This document shows positions 51,706 to 64,000 of a DNA stretch of 64,000 nt, piece after piece. Each line of letters starts with the position of its first letter. Positions within the stretch are counted from its first letter, which is position 1. The stretch is from Antarctobacter albus (GTDB lineage: Bacteria; Pseudomonadota; Alphaproteobacteria; Rhodobacterales; Rhodobacteraceae): assembly GCF_900101505.1 (NCBI RefSeq), contig NZ_FMZI01000004.1:301670-365669 (forward strand). The letters are read 5' to 3'. The notes under the pieces are model-generated. The model saw only the letters and a program-made list of their open reading frames with translations. It did no database searches and was not told the origin of the DNA. A program made the position numbers and the translations under genes.

Positions 51706-52884
51706 CTAGGTATAGCCCGAGGGGACCAGCCGGGTCAGGTGGGCGAGATTCTTCAGCCCGATCTTCAGATGTGCCAGTGGGCGGGCGCCGACCAGCTTCT
51801 TGTTCATGTAGGCCTCGAAGGTCAGGCTTTGGACGTCGACGTCATGACAGAGCGAGACGAAACGCTCTCGCCGCTCGTCCGAGCGGTAGTAGGCCCGCTG
51901 CATCGACCCCAGCACCCGGAACACCGTCTTGTGCTCGCGCATGAAAAGGCGCCGCGCCAGCCGCAGGTCGCGCACACGACCGCTGGCCAGACAGGCGGCG
52001 GCGGCGGTGGCGGCCACACGGCCGCCAACCATCGCGTAATAGATCCCCTCGCCCGAACTGGGGGCAACCACGCCGGCGGCATCGCCCGCCAGCACCACGT
52101 CGCACCCGTTGTCCCAGCGCGCCAGCGGCTGCAAGGGGATCGGCGCGCCCTCGCGGCGCAGGGTGCGGCAGGCGCTCAACCCCGAGGCGGCGCGCAGGTC
52201 GGCGGTGGCCTGTTTCAGGTCCACCCCCTGCACCATCGACCCCATGCCGACGCTGGCAGAGGCCCCGTGCGGAAAGACCCAGCCGTAGAAATCCGGAGAG
52301 ATCCGCCCGTCATAGACCACATCGCAGCGGCGCGGATCGTATTGCCCGGAGGCCGCGGGGGCGTCGATGATCTCATGGTAGGCCATGACATAGGGGATGC
52401 GGTCGCCGCCCGGCACCTCGGCCCGGGCCACCAGCGAGCGCGCGCCGTCGGCGCCGATCACCAGCCGGGCGCCCAGGCGGCGCTCTTCGCCGCTGACCTT
52501 GTCGCGGTAGACGACCTGCGGGCCCGCCGCGTCGCGGGTGATCCGGCGAAAGGTCCCCGAGAACAGCCGCGCCCCGGCCCGGCGGGCACGGGCGCGCAGG
52601 AAGGCGTCGAAATGCTCGCGGTCGACCATGCCGACAAAGCCGTTCTCGATCGGGATATCCACCCGCCGTCCGGTGGGAGAGATCATCCGCGCGGTGGTGA
52701 TCCTGGCCACAAGCTGGTCGTCGGGGATGTCGAAATCCGCGATCAGCCGCGGCGGGATGGCACCGCCGCAGGGCTTGATCCGCCCGGCCCTGTCCAGCAG
52801 TGCAACCCGGTGGCCCGAGCGGGCCAGGTCTTCGGCGGCGGTGGCCCCGGCGGGGCCGCCGCCCACCACGATGACATCGAACAT
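51706..52884 (-). CDS. bchP: Geranylgeranyl diphosphate / bacteriochlorophyll reductase
   Basis: 392-residue flavoprotein of the geranylgeranyl reductase family. The N-terminal FAD motif is VIVVGGGPAGATAAEDLARSG at residues 4-24, and PCGGAIPPRLI and the internal WVFPHGASASVGMGS typical of chlorophyll-type reductases follow. It reduces the geranylgeranyl tail of bacteriochlorophyll to phytyl, at the membrane. It lies 3 bp downstream of the PucC-like gene in the minus-strand operon, as in other phototrophs. In Rhodobacter an idi gene usually follows, but here no such gene follows and bchP is the last gene of the cluster in this direction. Confidence 0.94.
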   Translation of the reverse strand: MFDVIVVGGGPAGATAAEDLARSGHRVALLDRAGRIKPCGGAIPPRLIADFDIPDDQLVARITTARMISPTGRRVDIPIENGFVGMVDREHFDAFLRARARRAGARLFSGTFRRITRDAAGPQVVYRDKVSGEERRLGARLVIGADGARSLVARAEVPGGDRIPYVMAYHEIIDAPAASGQYDPRRCDVVYDGRISPDFYGWVFPHGASASVGMGSMVQGVDLKQATADLRAASGLSACRTLRREGAPIPLQPLARWDNGCDVVLAGDAAGVVAPSSGEGIYYAMVGGRVAATAAAACLASGRVRDLRLARRLFMREHKTVFRVLGSMQRAYYRSDERRERFVSLCHDVDVQSLTFEAYMNKKLVGARPLAHLKIGLKNLAHLTRLVPSGYT

Positions 52885-52887
52885 GAT

Positions 52888-54177
52888 CTATTCCCCCGGC
52901 GTGATCCGGACCGCCAGGTGGCGACGGTCCGGGATGACCCGCAGCGCCATCAGCGCGGCAAGGATGAAAAGCCCGGCCTCGGCCAGGAAAACGAGCCCGA
53001 AGGCAGAGGCGTCGGGCACCAGAATCAGGCGCAGCAGGTCGACCGCCGCCGCCCCTGTCAGACCGCCAAAGCCCGCCGCAATGGCCTGTGCCGCGCCCCA
53101 GAGGCCCATGCGCGTGCCCTCGCGCGCGCCGCGACCCTGTCCCGCCAGCGCCATCATCGACCCGATGGCCGCCACCGCGAACATGCCGTTGAACAGGCCC
53201 AGCGCGACCACGGCCGGCATCAGCGCCGCCGCGCTGCCGGTGGCGCCGGTCAGGGTGATCGCCGCCAGGCTGGCCGCCGACCCCAGACAGCCCGCCACGA
53301 CCCAGGCACAAAGGCTGCCGATGCGCAGCCCCGTCGCCGCCACGCCCACCGCCAGCATCCCCAGGAAGACGCCGCCGTTCTGTGCGCCGCTCAAGGTGGT
53401 GGACTGGCCGGGCGTAAAGCCGAAAACGAGGCCCGCGTAGGGTTCGAGGATCAGTTCCTGCATGAAATAGGCGATCATCGAGAGAAAGACGAAAACCGTG
53501 AAGGCGCGGGCGTCCGCTTCGGCCCAGACCTCGCGCAGGCCCTCGATCAGCGAGGGCGGCGCGGCCTGAGGCGCGGGCGGGGCCAGGTGGCGTTCAATCC
53601 CCCAGGTGGCCAGAACCGTCAGCACCAGCGCGCCCAGCGTGACGCCCGCCACGATGCGCAGCAGCAGCGCCGGGCTGTAGGGATCCAGCAGCGCGCCGAT
53701 GCCGCCCGCCGTCAGCGCGATGCCCGCGATCATCATCAGCCAGGTGATGGTGGCGGCGGCAGCGCGGCGGCGCGGTTCCGTCGCCGTGGCCAGCAGTGCC
53801 AGCAGCGAGGTGCCCGAGGCCCCCACCCCCAACCCGATCAGCGCGTATGACAGGATCGACAGGATCAGCGCGGCGGCAAAGGCGGTGTCGAACAGGGCCA
53901 CGCCCAGCGCCGCCCCGACGGCGCCCAGACCCAGGACCGCCATGCCGCCGATGATGAACCGCGTACGGCGCCCGCCGATGTCGGACAGGAAGCCCCAGTT
54001 CGGGCGGGTGATCTGGATGCCGTAGTGCAGCGCCACCAGAAGCCCCGGCAGGACCGCGGGCAAGGCCAGTTCCACCACCATCAGCCGGTTCAGAACCGAG
54101 GTCGTCAGAACGACGATGGCACCCAGGCACATCTGCACCAGTCCCAGCCGGACAATCGACAGCCAGCCCAGCGTCAT
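52888..54177 (-). CDS. PucC/BCD-family MFS protein (Bch2-like)
   Basis: 429-residue membrane protein with about 12 hydrophobic helices, of the PucC/LhaA/Bch2 family in the major facilitator superfamily. Family features are LVALHYGIQITRPNWGFLSDIGGRRTRFIIGG and GVGASGTSLLALLAT with GNGMFAVAAIGSMMALA-like loop (seen as NGMFAVAAIGSMMALAG). Position between bchG and bchP matches the orf428-type member of Rhodobacter, probably helping deliver pigment to light-harvesting complexes. The start ATG 54177 overlaps the bchG stop by four bases; the longer frame upstream runs through bchG. Confidence 0.91.
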   Translation of the reverse strand: MTLGWLSIVRLGLVQMCLGAIVVLTTSVLNRLMVVELALPAVLPGLLVALHYGIQITRPNWGFLSDIGGRRTRFIIGGMAVLGLGAVGAALGVALFDTAFAAALILSILSYALIGLGVGASGTSLLALLATATEPRRRAAAATITWLMMIAGIALTAGGIGALLDPYSPALLLRIVAGVTLGALVLTVLATWGIERHLAPPAPQAAPPSLIEGLREVWAEADARAFTVFVFLSMIAYFMQELILEPYAGLVFGFTPGQSTTLSGAQNGGVFLGMLAVGVAATGLRIGSLCAWVVAGCLGSAASLAAITLTGATGSAAALMPAVVALGLFNGMFAVAAIGSMMALAGQGRGAREGTRMGLWGAAQAIAAGFGGLTGAAAVDLLRLILVPDASAFGLVFLAEAGLFILAALMALRVIPDRRHLAVRITPGE

Positions 54178-55085
54178 GCCCCTGCCCCCAGGCTCCGCAA
54201 GGCGAAGGCGGCGACCATCATGCCGCTGACATACATCAGCACGCCGGTGCCATTGTACCACGGCGCGCGGCCCTCGGGATCACGCAGGAGGACGGTCATC
54301 GCCCAAACCTGGCCCGCCAACAGCGCCGCGATGACCAGTGCCAGCACCGGCGCGCCCCAGAGCGTCAGCAGCGCGATCACCACCACCTGCGGCAGCGCCA
54401 TGACACCACAGGCCACGCGCGCGGCGCGCTCTGGCCCCAGAGTGACGGGCAAGGAGTTCACCCCCATCTGGCGGTCCCCCTTCAGCGCCTTGAAATCGTT
54501 GAGCGTCATGATCCCGTGCGCGCCCGTTGCATAGAGCGCCGCAATGGCGATCACCTGTGCCGAGGGCGCCCCGGCGGACAGGACGGCGGCGCCGGTGAAC
54601 CAGGGCAGCCCCTCGTAGCAGAGCGCCACCAGCCCCGGCCCCCAGACGCCGGAGCGTTTCAGCCGCACGGGTTCGGCGGAATAGGCCCAGGCCGCCAGCA
54701 CGCCAAAGACCGTCGCGCCAAAGCCCCAGGGCCCCAGGAATGACCCGATCCAGAGCGCCAGCAGTGTCATCGCCAGCGCGATCCACAGCCCCCAGCGACC
54801 CGGGATGCGCCCCGAGGGGATCGGCCTGTCGGGTTCGTTGATGGCGTCGACATGGCGGTCGCACCAGTCGTTCGCGGCCTGGCTCATGCCGCAGACCACC
54901 GGGCCGGCCAGCACCATGCCCAGGATCACCTGCCCCGGCGCCGCGCTGACGGCGACACCGCAGGAGACCGCGCCGCAGAGATAGGCCCAGATCGGTGGAA
55001 ACCAGGTGATCGGCTTGACCAGGGTCAGCACCGCCCGCGGGTGCGGGGTGCGGCGCGCAACATGTAAACCTGACGATACATCCAT
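54174..55085 (-). CDS. bchG: Bacteriochlorophyll synthase
   Basis: 303-residue membrane prenyltransferase of the UbiA family. The divalent-metal/prenyl site is NDWCDRHVDAINEPDRPIPSG near residues 70-90. The N-terminal segment PHPRAVLTLVKPITWFPPIW matches BchG openings. It esterifies bacteriochlorophyllide with geranylgeranyl diphosphate at the cytoplasmic membrane. The start is at ATG 55085, and its first codons overlap a TGT-N12-ACA sequence. It lies 65 bp after ppsR on the same strand and overlaps the PucC-like gene, so the operon runs ppaA-ppsR-bchG-bch2-bchP. Confidence 0.94.
   Translation of the reverse strand: MDVSSGLHVARRTPHPRAVLTLVKPITWFPPIWAYLCGAVSCGVAVSAAPGQVILGMVLAGPVVCGMSQAANDWCDRHVDAINEPDRPIPSGRIPGRWGLWIALAMTLLALWIGSFLGPWGFGATVFGVLAAWAYSAEPVRLKRSGVWGPGLVALCYEGLPWFTGAAVLSAGAPSAQVIAIAALYATGAHGIMTLNDFKALKGDRQMGVNSLPVTLGPERAARVACGVMALPQVVVIALLTLWGAPVLALVIAALLAGQVWAMTVLLRDPEGRAPWYNGTGVLMYVSGMMVAAFALRSLGAGA
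55063..55080. promoter_or_regulatory. TGT-N12-ACA sequence (possible PpsR box) inside bchG 5-prime end
   Basis: TGTAAACCTGACGATACA fits the CrtJ/PpsR consensus but lies in codons 2-8 of bchG. As it lies downstream of the start, repression by roadblock or a chance match are both possible. Confidence 0.4.
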
Positions 55086-55150
55086 ACCGTCAAGTAAACT
55101 ACACACATCGAGTCGGAGAAAGGGTTTTCTTTGACCGAACCCCTGCCGGC

Positions 55151-56614
55151 CTAGCCCGACCGGCCCGCCTGGTCGCCCGAACCGGCGTCCGAGGGTTCGC
55201 CGTTCAGCATGTCGTACTTGCGCAGCTTGACGTAAAGGCTTTGCCGCGACAGGCCCAGCATCTCGGCGGCGGCGACGCGGTTGTTCTTGGTCAGTTGCAG
55301 CGCGGTGTCGATGCACATGCGTTCGATCACGTCCGACGTGGCCGAAACCAACTCCTTGAGCGAGGCGGTGCCGACAAGGTCCATGACGTTCTTGAGCGCC
55401 TCTTCGCTGACCGCCGCCCCGGCGGCCCCGTCGACCGCCAGATCGCCGCCCGAGACATCGCGCAGTATCAACCCGATGCCCTGGTCACGCCCGCCCTTGC
55501 GCAGTTGCGCCGTCGAGATGTCGACGGTGGTGCGGGTGCCCACGACGCTGCGGAACTGCGCCATGAAGCTGCGGATGCGTCCCTCGCGCTGGGTGCTGTC
55601 CATCAGCAGGCGGCTGTTCACCCCGCCGCGCACCAGGAAATCGGAAAAGGGCCGGTCCTTGACGTCACGCAGTTGCGCCGCGTCGGCCATGACAAGGAAG
55701 GCCTCGTTGGCCTCGCGGATCATGCCGTTGGCGTCCAGCAGAACGATGGCATCGCTGGTGGCGTCAAAGAGGGTCGACAGCGCCTGCCCCACCTCGGTTC
55801 CGCCGCTGGCTTCCTCGCGGGTCGCGGCAAGCCGACAGAGCAGGCCCAGCTCTCCGGCGGCGCGGAAGAACTCGGGGAACAGGACCACGGGCTTGTCGTT
55901 GCGGCGCGCCACCAGGTCGATGCCGGGGCGGTCGTCCTGCCCCCCCGCCGCCTGCAGCGCCTCCATCAGCTCGGACCGGCGGCGGCCCTCGAAGGCCTGG
56001 TTCAGCGCGCTGCCGGGCAGCGTGTCGGGCTTGGCCCCCAGCAGGGCGGCGGCGGCGCGGTTGGCGTCACGGATGCGCCCGGTGTCCGGGTCGACCAGGA
56101 TCAGCGGGGTCTCGGCCGCCTCCAGCACCACGCGGAAAAACGTCTCGGCGCTGCGGATGCGCAGCTTGTCCCGCTCGCGGGCCAGTTGCTCGTTGACCAG
56201 ACGCTGCTGGACCTCGGCCACCGGCTGCATGTCGCGCCCGATCAGCAACAGCGTCTCTCCCCCGTTGACCGGCAGGGGCACGTAGCGCACCGGGAATTCC
56301 CAGTCGGCATTGTCGTAGTGATTGAGTTCAAGCGGGCCGCCGAAATGCTGCGGGCTTTCGGCCAGGCTCTCGCGGCGGGCGGCGTATTTGACCTTGCTTT
56401 CGACGTTCAGAAAAGTGTCGAACTTGCGCCCCACCCAGTGATCCAGGCACCCGAAGGCCGGGCATTCGGGACTGACAAAGATGCCGATGACCGTGTCCCG
56501 GGCGTCGACGTGCACGGCGATGTCGGAGGTGTGCTCGATGATCTGGCTGACCGAAGACGCGTCCGGCAAGATGCCGACGTGCTCGAACTCCGATGACGCA
56601 TCCTGCCGTGTCAA
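55151..56614 (-). CDS. ppsR: Redox-responsive photosynthesis repressor PpsR/CrtJ
   Basis: 487-residue regulator. An N-terminal region and PAS domains span roughly residues 20-400, with a coiled linker (VQQRLVNEQLARERDKLRIR) near 135-155. The C-terminal FIS-type helix-turn-helix is NNRVAAAEMLGLSRQSLYVKL near 444-464. Cysteines C260 and C434 align with the two cysteines known in Rhodobacter PpsR; two extra cysteines (C51, C56, CPAFGC) occur in the first domain. It starts with TTG at 56614. It binds TGT-N12-ACA to repress pigment and light-harvesting genes in oxygen, and is antagonised by the protein encoded upstream. Confidence 0.94.
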   Translation of the reverse strand: MTRQDASSEFEHVGILPDASSVSQIIEHTSDIAVHVDARDTVIGIFVSPECPAFGCLDHWVGRKFDTFLNVESKVKYAARRESLAESPQHFGGPLELNHYDNADWEFPVRYVPLPVNGGETLLLIGRDMQPVAEVQQRLVNEQLARERDKLRIRSAETFFRVVLEAAETPLILVDPDTGRIRDANRAAAALLGAKPDTLPGSALNQAFEGRRRSELMEALQAAGGQDDRPGIDLVARRNDKPVVLFPEFFRAAGELGLLCRLAATREEASGGTEVGQALSTLFDATSDAIVLLDANGMIREANEAFLVMADAAQLRDVKDRPFSDFLVRGGVNSRLLMDSTQREGRIRSFMAQFRSVVGTRTTVDISTAQLRKGGRDQGIGLILRDVSGGDLAVDGAAGAAVSEEALKNVMDLVGTASLKELVSATSDVIERMCIDTALQLTKNNRVAAAEMLGLSRQSLYVKLRKYDMLNGEPSDAGSGDQAGRSG

Positions 56615-56660
56615 TGTGCATCCTCACTTGTCTTACATGCGTCAGCTCCTAACGCAGTAG

Positions 56661-57458
56661 CTACGCAAGCGAGTCGACGGTCAGCGACTTGGCCACAGAG
56701 GCAAGTCCGCATCCCTCTATTGCCTCACGCGCCGACCGGACCGCAAGGTCAGCCCCGGTCAGAACCTCGACACCGTCGGAATCAGCAACATATTTGCCGC
56801 CAACGACAATCGGAGGGCACCGATCAAGGCTGGACTTCAGATTCTTTATGATTTCCTGAACGTTTTCAACAGATTTGTAGGTCGCCATCGAGATCCCGAG
56901 CATCGAGAACCGGCCTTCTTCGACGACGCGCAGCAGTTCGGCGTTCGAAAGACGGATCGCCATGCGCACCCAGAGACCGTGCCGGCGGAACTGGTCGGCG
57001 GCAACGAAGGCGCCCAGGGTGTGGTCCTCGACCGCCGGGAGAATCATCAGGATCGACTGTCCCAGCGGCACGGTACGGTCCAGCCAGGTGCCCCTGGGCA
57101 GGTCGGTGCGGTTCTGGAACAGGGCCTGCAGCCGTGCCGCGCCGATCGTGACCTGGACGAACGTGGCCTTGTCCTGCACCCAGAGCTCTCCGATCCGTCG
57201 CGCCACGGCGGGCACGTAATCGCCCAGCACCTCGTCCGAGGTCACGCCAGTTGCGATCAGGGACGAGAGGACCGCCTGGTGGCTGGTCTCGGACGCGGAC
57301 ATGATCTCTTCGCAGAGACGGTCGATCCAGTCATCCTTGGTTTGCGGAGACCGAATTCTGCGTTTGTCTGCAACGGATTTGAGCGCCGCCTCGACGAGGA
57401 ACCGTATCGCCGTGTCCCGGTCGTCGGACTGGTCGCGCCCACTCATGCTGTGCTCCAT
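56661..57458 (-). CDS. ppaA: PpaA/AerR cobalamin-binding antirepressor
   Basis: 265-residue protein with a helical N-terminal region and a vitamin-B12-binding domain (residues about 130-230). EDHTLGAFVAADQFRRHGLWV carries H146, matching the cobalamin-ligating histidine of AerR/PpaA; the SIL- and GGKYVADSDGV segments complete the B12 fold. It modulates PpsR binding in response to light via B12. The start is ATG 57458 with AGGAGGGG eight bases upstream; ATG 57446 would give a shorter form. It is divergent from bchF and preceded by a PpsR box, implying feedback control. Confidence 0.92.
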   Translation of the reverse strand: MEHSMSGRDQSDDRDTAIRFLVEAALKSVADKRRIRSPQTKDDWIDRLCEEIMSASETSHQAVLSSLIATGVTSDEVLGDYVPAVARRIGELWVQDKATFVQVTIGAARLQALFQNRTDLPRGTWLDRTVPLGQSILMILPAVEDHTLGAFVAADQFRRHGLWVRMAIRLSNAELLRVVEEGRFSMLGISMATYKSVENVQEIIKNLKSSLDRCPPIVVGGKYVADSDGVEVLTGADLAVRSAREAIEGCGLASVAKSLTVDSLA

Positions 57459-57552
57459 GCGACCATCCCCCCTCCTGGATGGTGGCACCGGCGGCTTTCG
57501 CCATAAACGAGTCGCCAGCGCATCTTATGAGTGTGCGGGCGGCACAGGCAGC

Positions 57553-57570
57553 TGTCAATTTTTATTGACA
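57553..57570. promoter_or_regulatory. PpsR/CrtJ box TGTCAATTTTTATTGACA
   Basis: An exact TGT-N12-ACA match with a near-perfect palindrome, in the 323-bp ppaA/bchF divergent gap. It lies 95 bp upstream of the ppaA start, with TTGACA on the minus strand overlapping the box. Confidence 0.85.
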
Positions 57571-57707
57571 TCGAGTTTCCCTCACGGTCATCAAGCAGAT
57601 GAAAACACCGAACATTATCTGAGATAGTGCGTTTTTTCACAGGACAAGACCTGCTCTGCAGCTTCTGGCGGCCGCCCACCAGTGTCCAAAAATTCTGCCA
57701 ACATCGG

Positions 57708-57725
57708 TGTAAGTTTTAATTGACA
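57708..57725. promoter_or_regulatory. PpsR/CrtJ box TGTAAGTTTTAATTGACA
   Basis: An exact TGT-N12-ACA match 57 bp upstream of bchF. The ACA half overlaps TTGACA at 57720-57725, followed 18 bp later by TAGCAT, so the box covers a plausible -35 element. Spacing between the two boxes is 155 bp, which allows looping or independent control. The rest of the gap shows no further gene. Confidence 0.85.
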
Positions 57726-57781
57726 CTTTGCGAGTCCGGACCCTAGCATCGGGGGTGATTTCTCCGCTGGGGAGGGCGAAG

Positions 57782-61059
<3,278 letters not shown>

Positions 61060-61070
<11 letters not shown>

Positions 61071-64000
61071 CGGGTTCATAGGCGGCCCCGGCGCCCCGGA
61101 CGGCTACAGCGTCGTGATCCTGACGCTGGACGCTCATGCCGCCGGCCCCTGCGCCCGCGCCGCGGACCGGCTGCGGGGCGAGTTTCCCGGCCTGCGCGTC
61201 GCGATCCATGCCGCGGCCGAATGGGGCGAACATCCCGAGGCGCTGGAGGCCGCGCGCCGCGACATCGCCACGGGCGACATCATCGTCACCAGCCTGCTGT
61301 TCCTCGACGAGCACATCCGCGCGATCCTGCCCGACCTGCAGGCGCGGCGCGAAAGCTGTGACGCGATGGCGGGGCTGATCTCGGACGCGCGCATCGTCAA
61401 GCTGACCCGCATGGGCGGGCTGGACATGGCCGCCCCGGACAGCGGCGTGTCGAAGCTGATGAAAAAACTGCGCGGCGGCGGCAAATCCGGCGTGCAGGAC
61501 GGCGCCCGCAAGATGCGGATACTGCGCCGCCTGCCCCGCATCCTGCGGCTGATCCCGGGCCGCGCGCAGGACCTGCGGGCCTGGTTCCTGTCCATGCAAT
61601 ACTGGCTGGGCGCGTCCGACGACAATGTCGAGGCGCTGATCCGTTTCCTGATCTCGCGCTATTGCCGCCACGCGGACTGGCGCGGGGCCGAAGCCCCGGC
61701 ACCGCAGGACTATCCCGAGGTGGGCCTGTACCACCCCGACCTGCCCGACCGCATCGCCACCGATCCCGCCGCCCTGCCCGGCCCCGCGGCACCGCGCGCA
61801 ACCGTCGGCCTGCTGATGATGCGCAGCTATGTCCTGTCGGGCGACACGGCACATTACGACGCGGTGATCCGCGCGCTGGAAGCGCGGGGCCTGCGCGTCC
61901 TGCCCGCCTTTGCCGGGGGCCTGGACGGGCGCCCCGCCATCGAGGGCTATTTCCAGCACCAGCACGGCGCCAGGATCGACGCCCTGCTGTCGCTGACGGG
62001 GTTCTCGCTGGTGGGCGGGCCGGCCTACAACGACAACGCTGCCGCCACCGCGCTGTTGCAGGCGCTGGACGTGCCCTATGTCGCCGCGCATCCGCTGGAG
62101 TTCCAGACACTGGGCGAATGGGCCGCCTCGGCGCAGGGGCTGGGCCCGATCGAGACCACCATGCTGATCGCCCTGCCCGAGCTGGACGGCGCGACCAACC
62201 CGACGATCTTTGCCGGGCGCCACGGGCCGTCGGGCTGCGACGGTTGTGCGCGGGCCTGCCAGGCGGCCTCGACCGTCAAGGCGCTGGCCCCCTGTCACGA
62301 CCGGATCGAGGCGCTGGCCGCCCGGGTCGACCGGTTGGCGGCGCTGCGCCGTTCACGGGTGGCCGAACGGCGGGTCGGCATCGTCCTGTTCGGCTTTCCG
62401 CCCAATGCGGGCGCCGCCGGGACAGCCGCTTACCTGGACGTGTTCCAGTCGCTTTTCAACACGCTGCACGCGATGGCGGACCGCGGCTATGACCTGACCC
62501 CGCCCGACAGTGTCGAGGCGCTGCGCGAGGCGGTGCTGGGCGGCAACGCCCGCCAGTACGGGCAAGAGGCCCACGTGGCCGACCACGTCGGCGCCGAACG
62601 GATCGTGACCGACACCCCCTGGCTGGACGAGATCGAGGCGCAGTGGGGTCCCGCCCCCGGGAAGGTCCAGAGCGACGGGCGCGGGGTGTTCATCCTGGGC
62701 GCCACCTTCGGCAAGGTCTTTGTCGGGCTGCAACCCGCCTTCGGTTACGAGGGCGACCCGATGCGCCTGCTCTTCGAGCGCGGCTTTGCCCCGACCCATG
62801 CCTTTGCACAGTTCTACCTCTGGCTGCGGGACCAGTTCCGCGCCGACGTGCTGCTGCATTTCGGGATGCATGGCGCGCTGGAATTCATGCCCGGCAAGCA
62901 GGCTGGCCCCGGCCCCGCCTGCTGGCCCGACCGCCTGATCGGCGACATGCCGAACGTCTATCTCTATGCCGCCAACAACCCTTCAGAGGCAACGCTGGCC
63001 AAGCGGCGCAGCGGCGCGGTGACGGTCTCTCACCTGACGCCGCCGCTGGCGGCGGCGGGGCTCTACAAGGGGCTGGCCGAGCTGAAGGACAGCCTGACCC
63101 GCTGGCGCGGCGCCGCCCCCAGCGATCCCGCTCGCCACGAGATCGCCGCGCTGATCGCCGACCAGGCAGAGGCGCTGGACATGGCCGACACCGACCCCGA
63201 GGCGCTGTGGCTGCGCCTGCTGGAAACCGAAGAGGCGCTGATCCCCGAGGGGTTGCATGTGGTCGGCCGCGCCATGTCGCCCGAGGCGTGCAACAGCTAC
63301 CTGGACCTGCTGCCGCCCGAGGCCGACCGCGAGGAGATCGCGGCGCAACTGGGGCGTGAAACGGAACTGCCCGCGCTGATGCGGGCGCTGGAAGGACGCT
63401 TTACGCCGCCGGTGCCGGGCGGCGACCTGATCCGTTCGCCCGAGATCCTGCCCACCGGGCGCAACATCCATGCCTTCGATCCCTTCCGGATGCCCAGCGC
63501 GCTGGCCTGCCGCGACGGCGCGGCGCAGGCAGACCTGCTGCTGGACACGCACAAGACCCTGCCGCGCAGCATCGCCGTGGTGCTCTGGGGGTCCGACAAC
63601 ATCAAGTCCGACGGGGCGCCCATCGGGCAAGCCCTGGCACTGATGGGCGCGCGGCCCCGGTTCGACGGCTTCGGGCGGCTCTGCGGCGCCGAACTGATCC
63701 CGCTGGAGGACCTGGGCCGCCCCCGCATCGACGTCATCATGACCCTGTCGGGCATCTTCCGCGACCTGCTGCCCCTGCAGACCCGGATGCTGGCCGAGGC
63801 GGCACTGAAGGCGGCAGAGGCCGACGAGCCCGCCGACCGCAATTTCATCCGCGCCCATGCGCTGGCCTGCATCGAGGAAACCGGCTGCGACATGGCCCAG
63901 GCGGCGCTGCGGGTCTTTTCCAACGCCGAGGGCGCCTACGGGTCGAACGTCAACCAGATGGTGGATTCCTCGGCCTTTGGCGACGAGGACGAACTGGCCG
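61060..64000 (+). CDS. bchH: Magnesium chelatase subunit H, 5-prime part (cut by window end)
   Basis: The first 980 codons read to the window edge without a stop; full BchH is about 1180-1200 residues. It binds protoporphyrin IX and, with BchI and BchD, inserts Mg2+ at the first committed step of bacteriochlorophyll synthesis. The start ATG 61060 overlaps the bchB stop by 11 bp. Sequence features include [38 protein letters not shown] (conserved) and [16 protein letters not shown]. The C-terminal region (about 200 residues) lies to the right. bchL would normally follow. Confidence 0.95.

Noticed and set aside
57683-57703. TGT...ACA pair with 15-base spacer near bchF
   Set aside because: Spacer is 15 rather than 12 bases, so it does not match the PpsR consensus.

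Overview
The window is GC-rich chromosomal or large-replicon DNA from an alphaproteobacterium, most likely a Rhodobacteraceae (Roseobacter-group) aerobic anoxygenic phototroph. The evidence is the gene order ppaA-ppsR-bchG-(PucC-like)-bchP next to divergent bchFNBH, the density of TRAP and ABC importers with sugar-acid enzymes, and several copies of intergenic repeats I associate with this family. I see no rRNA, tRNA, CRISPR array, transposase or prophage gene.

Positions 1-23 kb hold a sugar-acid catabolic island. A GntR regulator runs off the left edge. It is divergent from an operon with a DctPQM TRAP importer, a PhyH-type dioxygenase, a UxaA-family dehydratase, a Gfo/Idh/MocA oxidoreductase, a KDF-dehydrogenase-like SDR and an EamA permease. 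Next come an SDR and an IlvD/Edd dehydratase (minus strand), an LprI-like secreted protein with an RraA-family lyase, a second PhyH protein divergent from a LacI regulator across twin operators, a beta-hydroxyacid dehydrogenase, and a LysE / FAD oxidase / KDG kinase / D-erythronate dehydrogenase / SDR operon. An AraC regulator and two tandem PAN-like secreted proteins close this part.

Positions 23-36 kb carry a cysteine synthase, a HemG-like flavodoxin, an aminotransferase plus hydroxyacid dehydrogenase operon, a crotonase plus amidohydrolase pair and an SDR. They also carry a probable four-carbon acid-sugar (D-threonate type) module. There the DUF1537 kinase and a GntR regulator face a convergent operon encoding a sialidase-like protein, PdxA2, a DapA-family aldolase and an iron alcohol dehydrogenase.

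Positions 36-51 kb are transport-rich. They hold an EamA permease, a LysR regulator, a dipeptide/opine-type ABC importer in one tight operon with a hydroxyacid dehydrogenase, a DUF475 membrane protein and a GntR regulator, an FAD monooxygenase, and a three-gene sugar ABC importer. A near-identical palindrome (core GGTATACC) precedes five units, and a degenerate copy precedes the FAD monooxygenase, spread over 46 kb. This suggests one GntR regulon resembling hexuronate (UxuR/ExuR type) control.

Positions 51.7-64 kb are one end of the photosynthesis gene cluster. bchP, a PucC-family transporter, bchG, ppsR and ppaA are on the minus strand and bchF, bchN, bchB and bchH (truncated by the window end) on the plus strand. 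The 323-bp divergent promoter region contains two exact TGT-N12-ACA PpsR boxes. Key residues of the dark-operative protochlorophyllide reductase (BchN Cys26/51/112, BchB Asp36), the two PpsR cysteines and an EDH motif in PpaA are all present.
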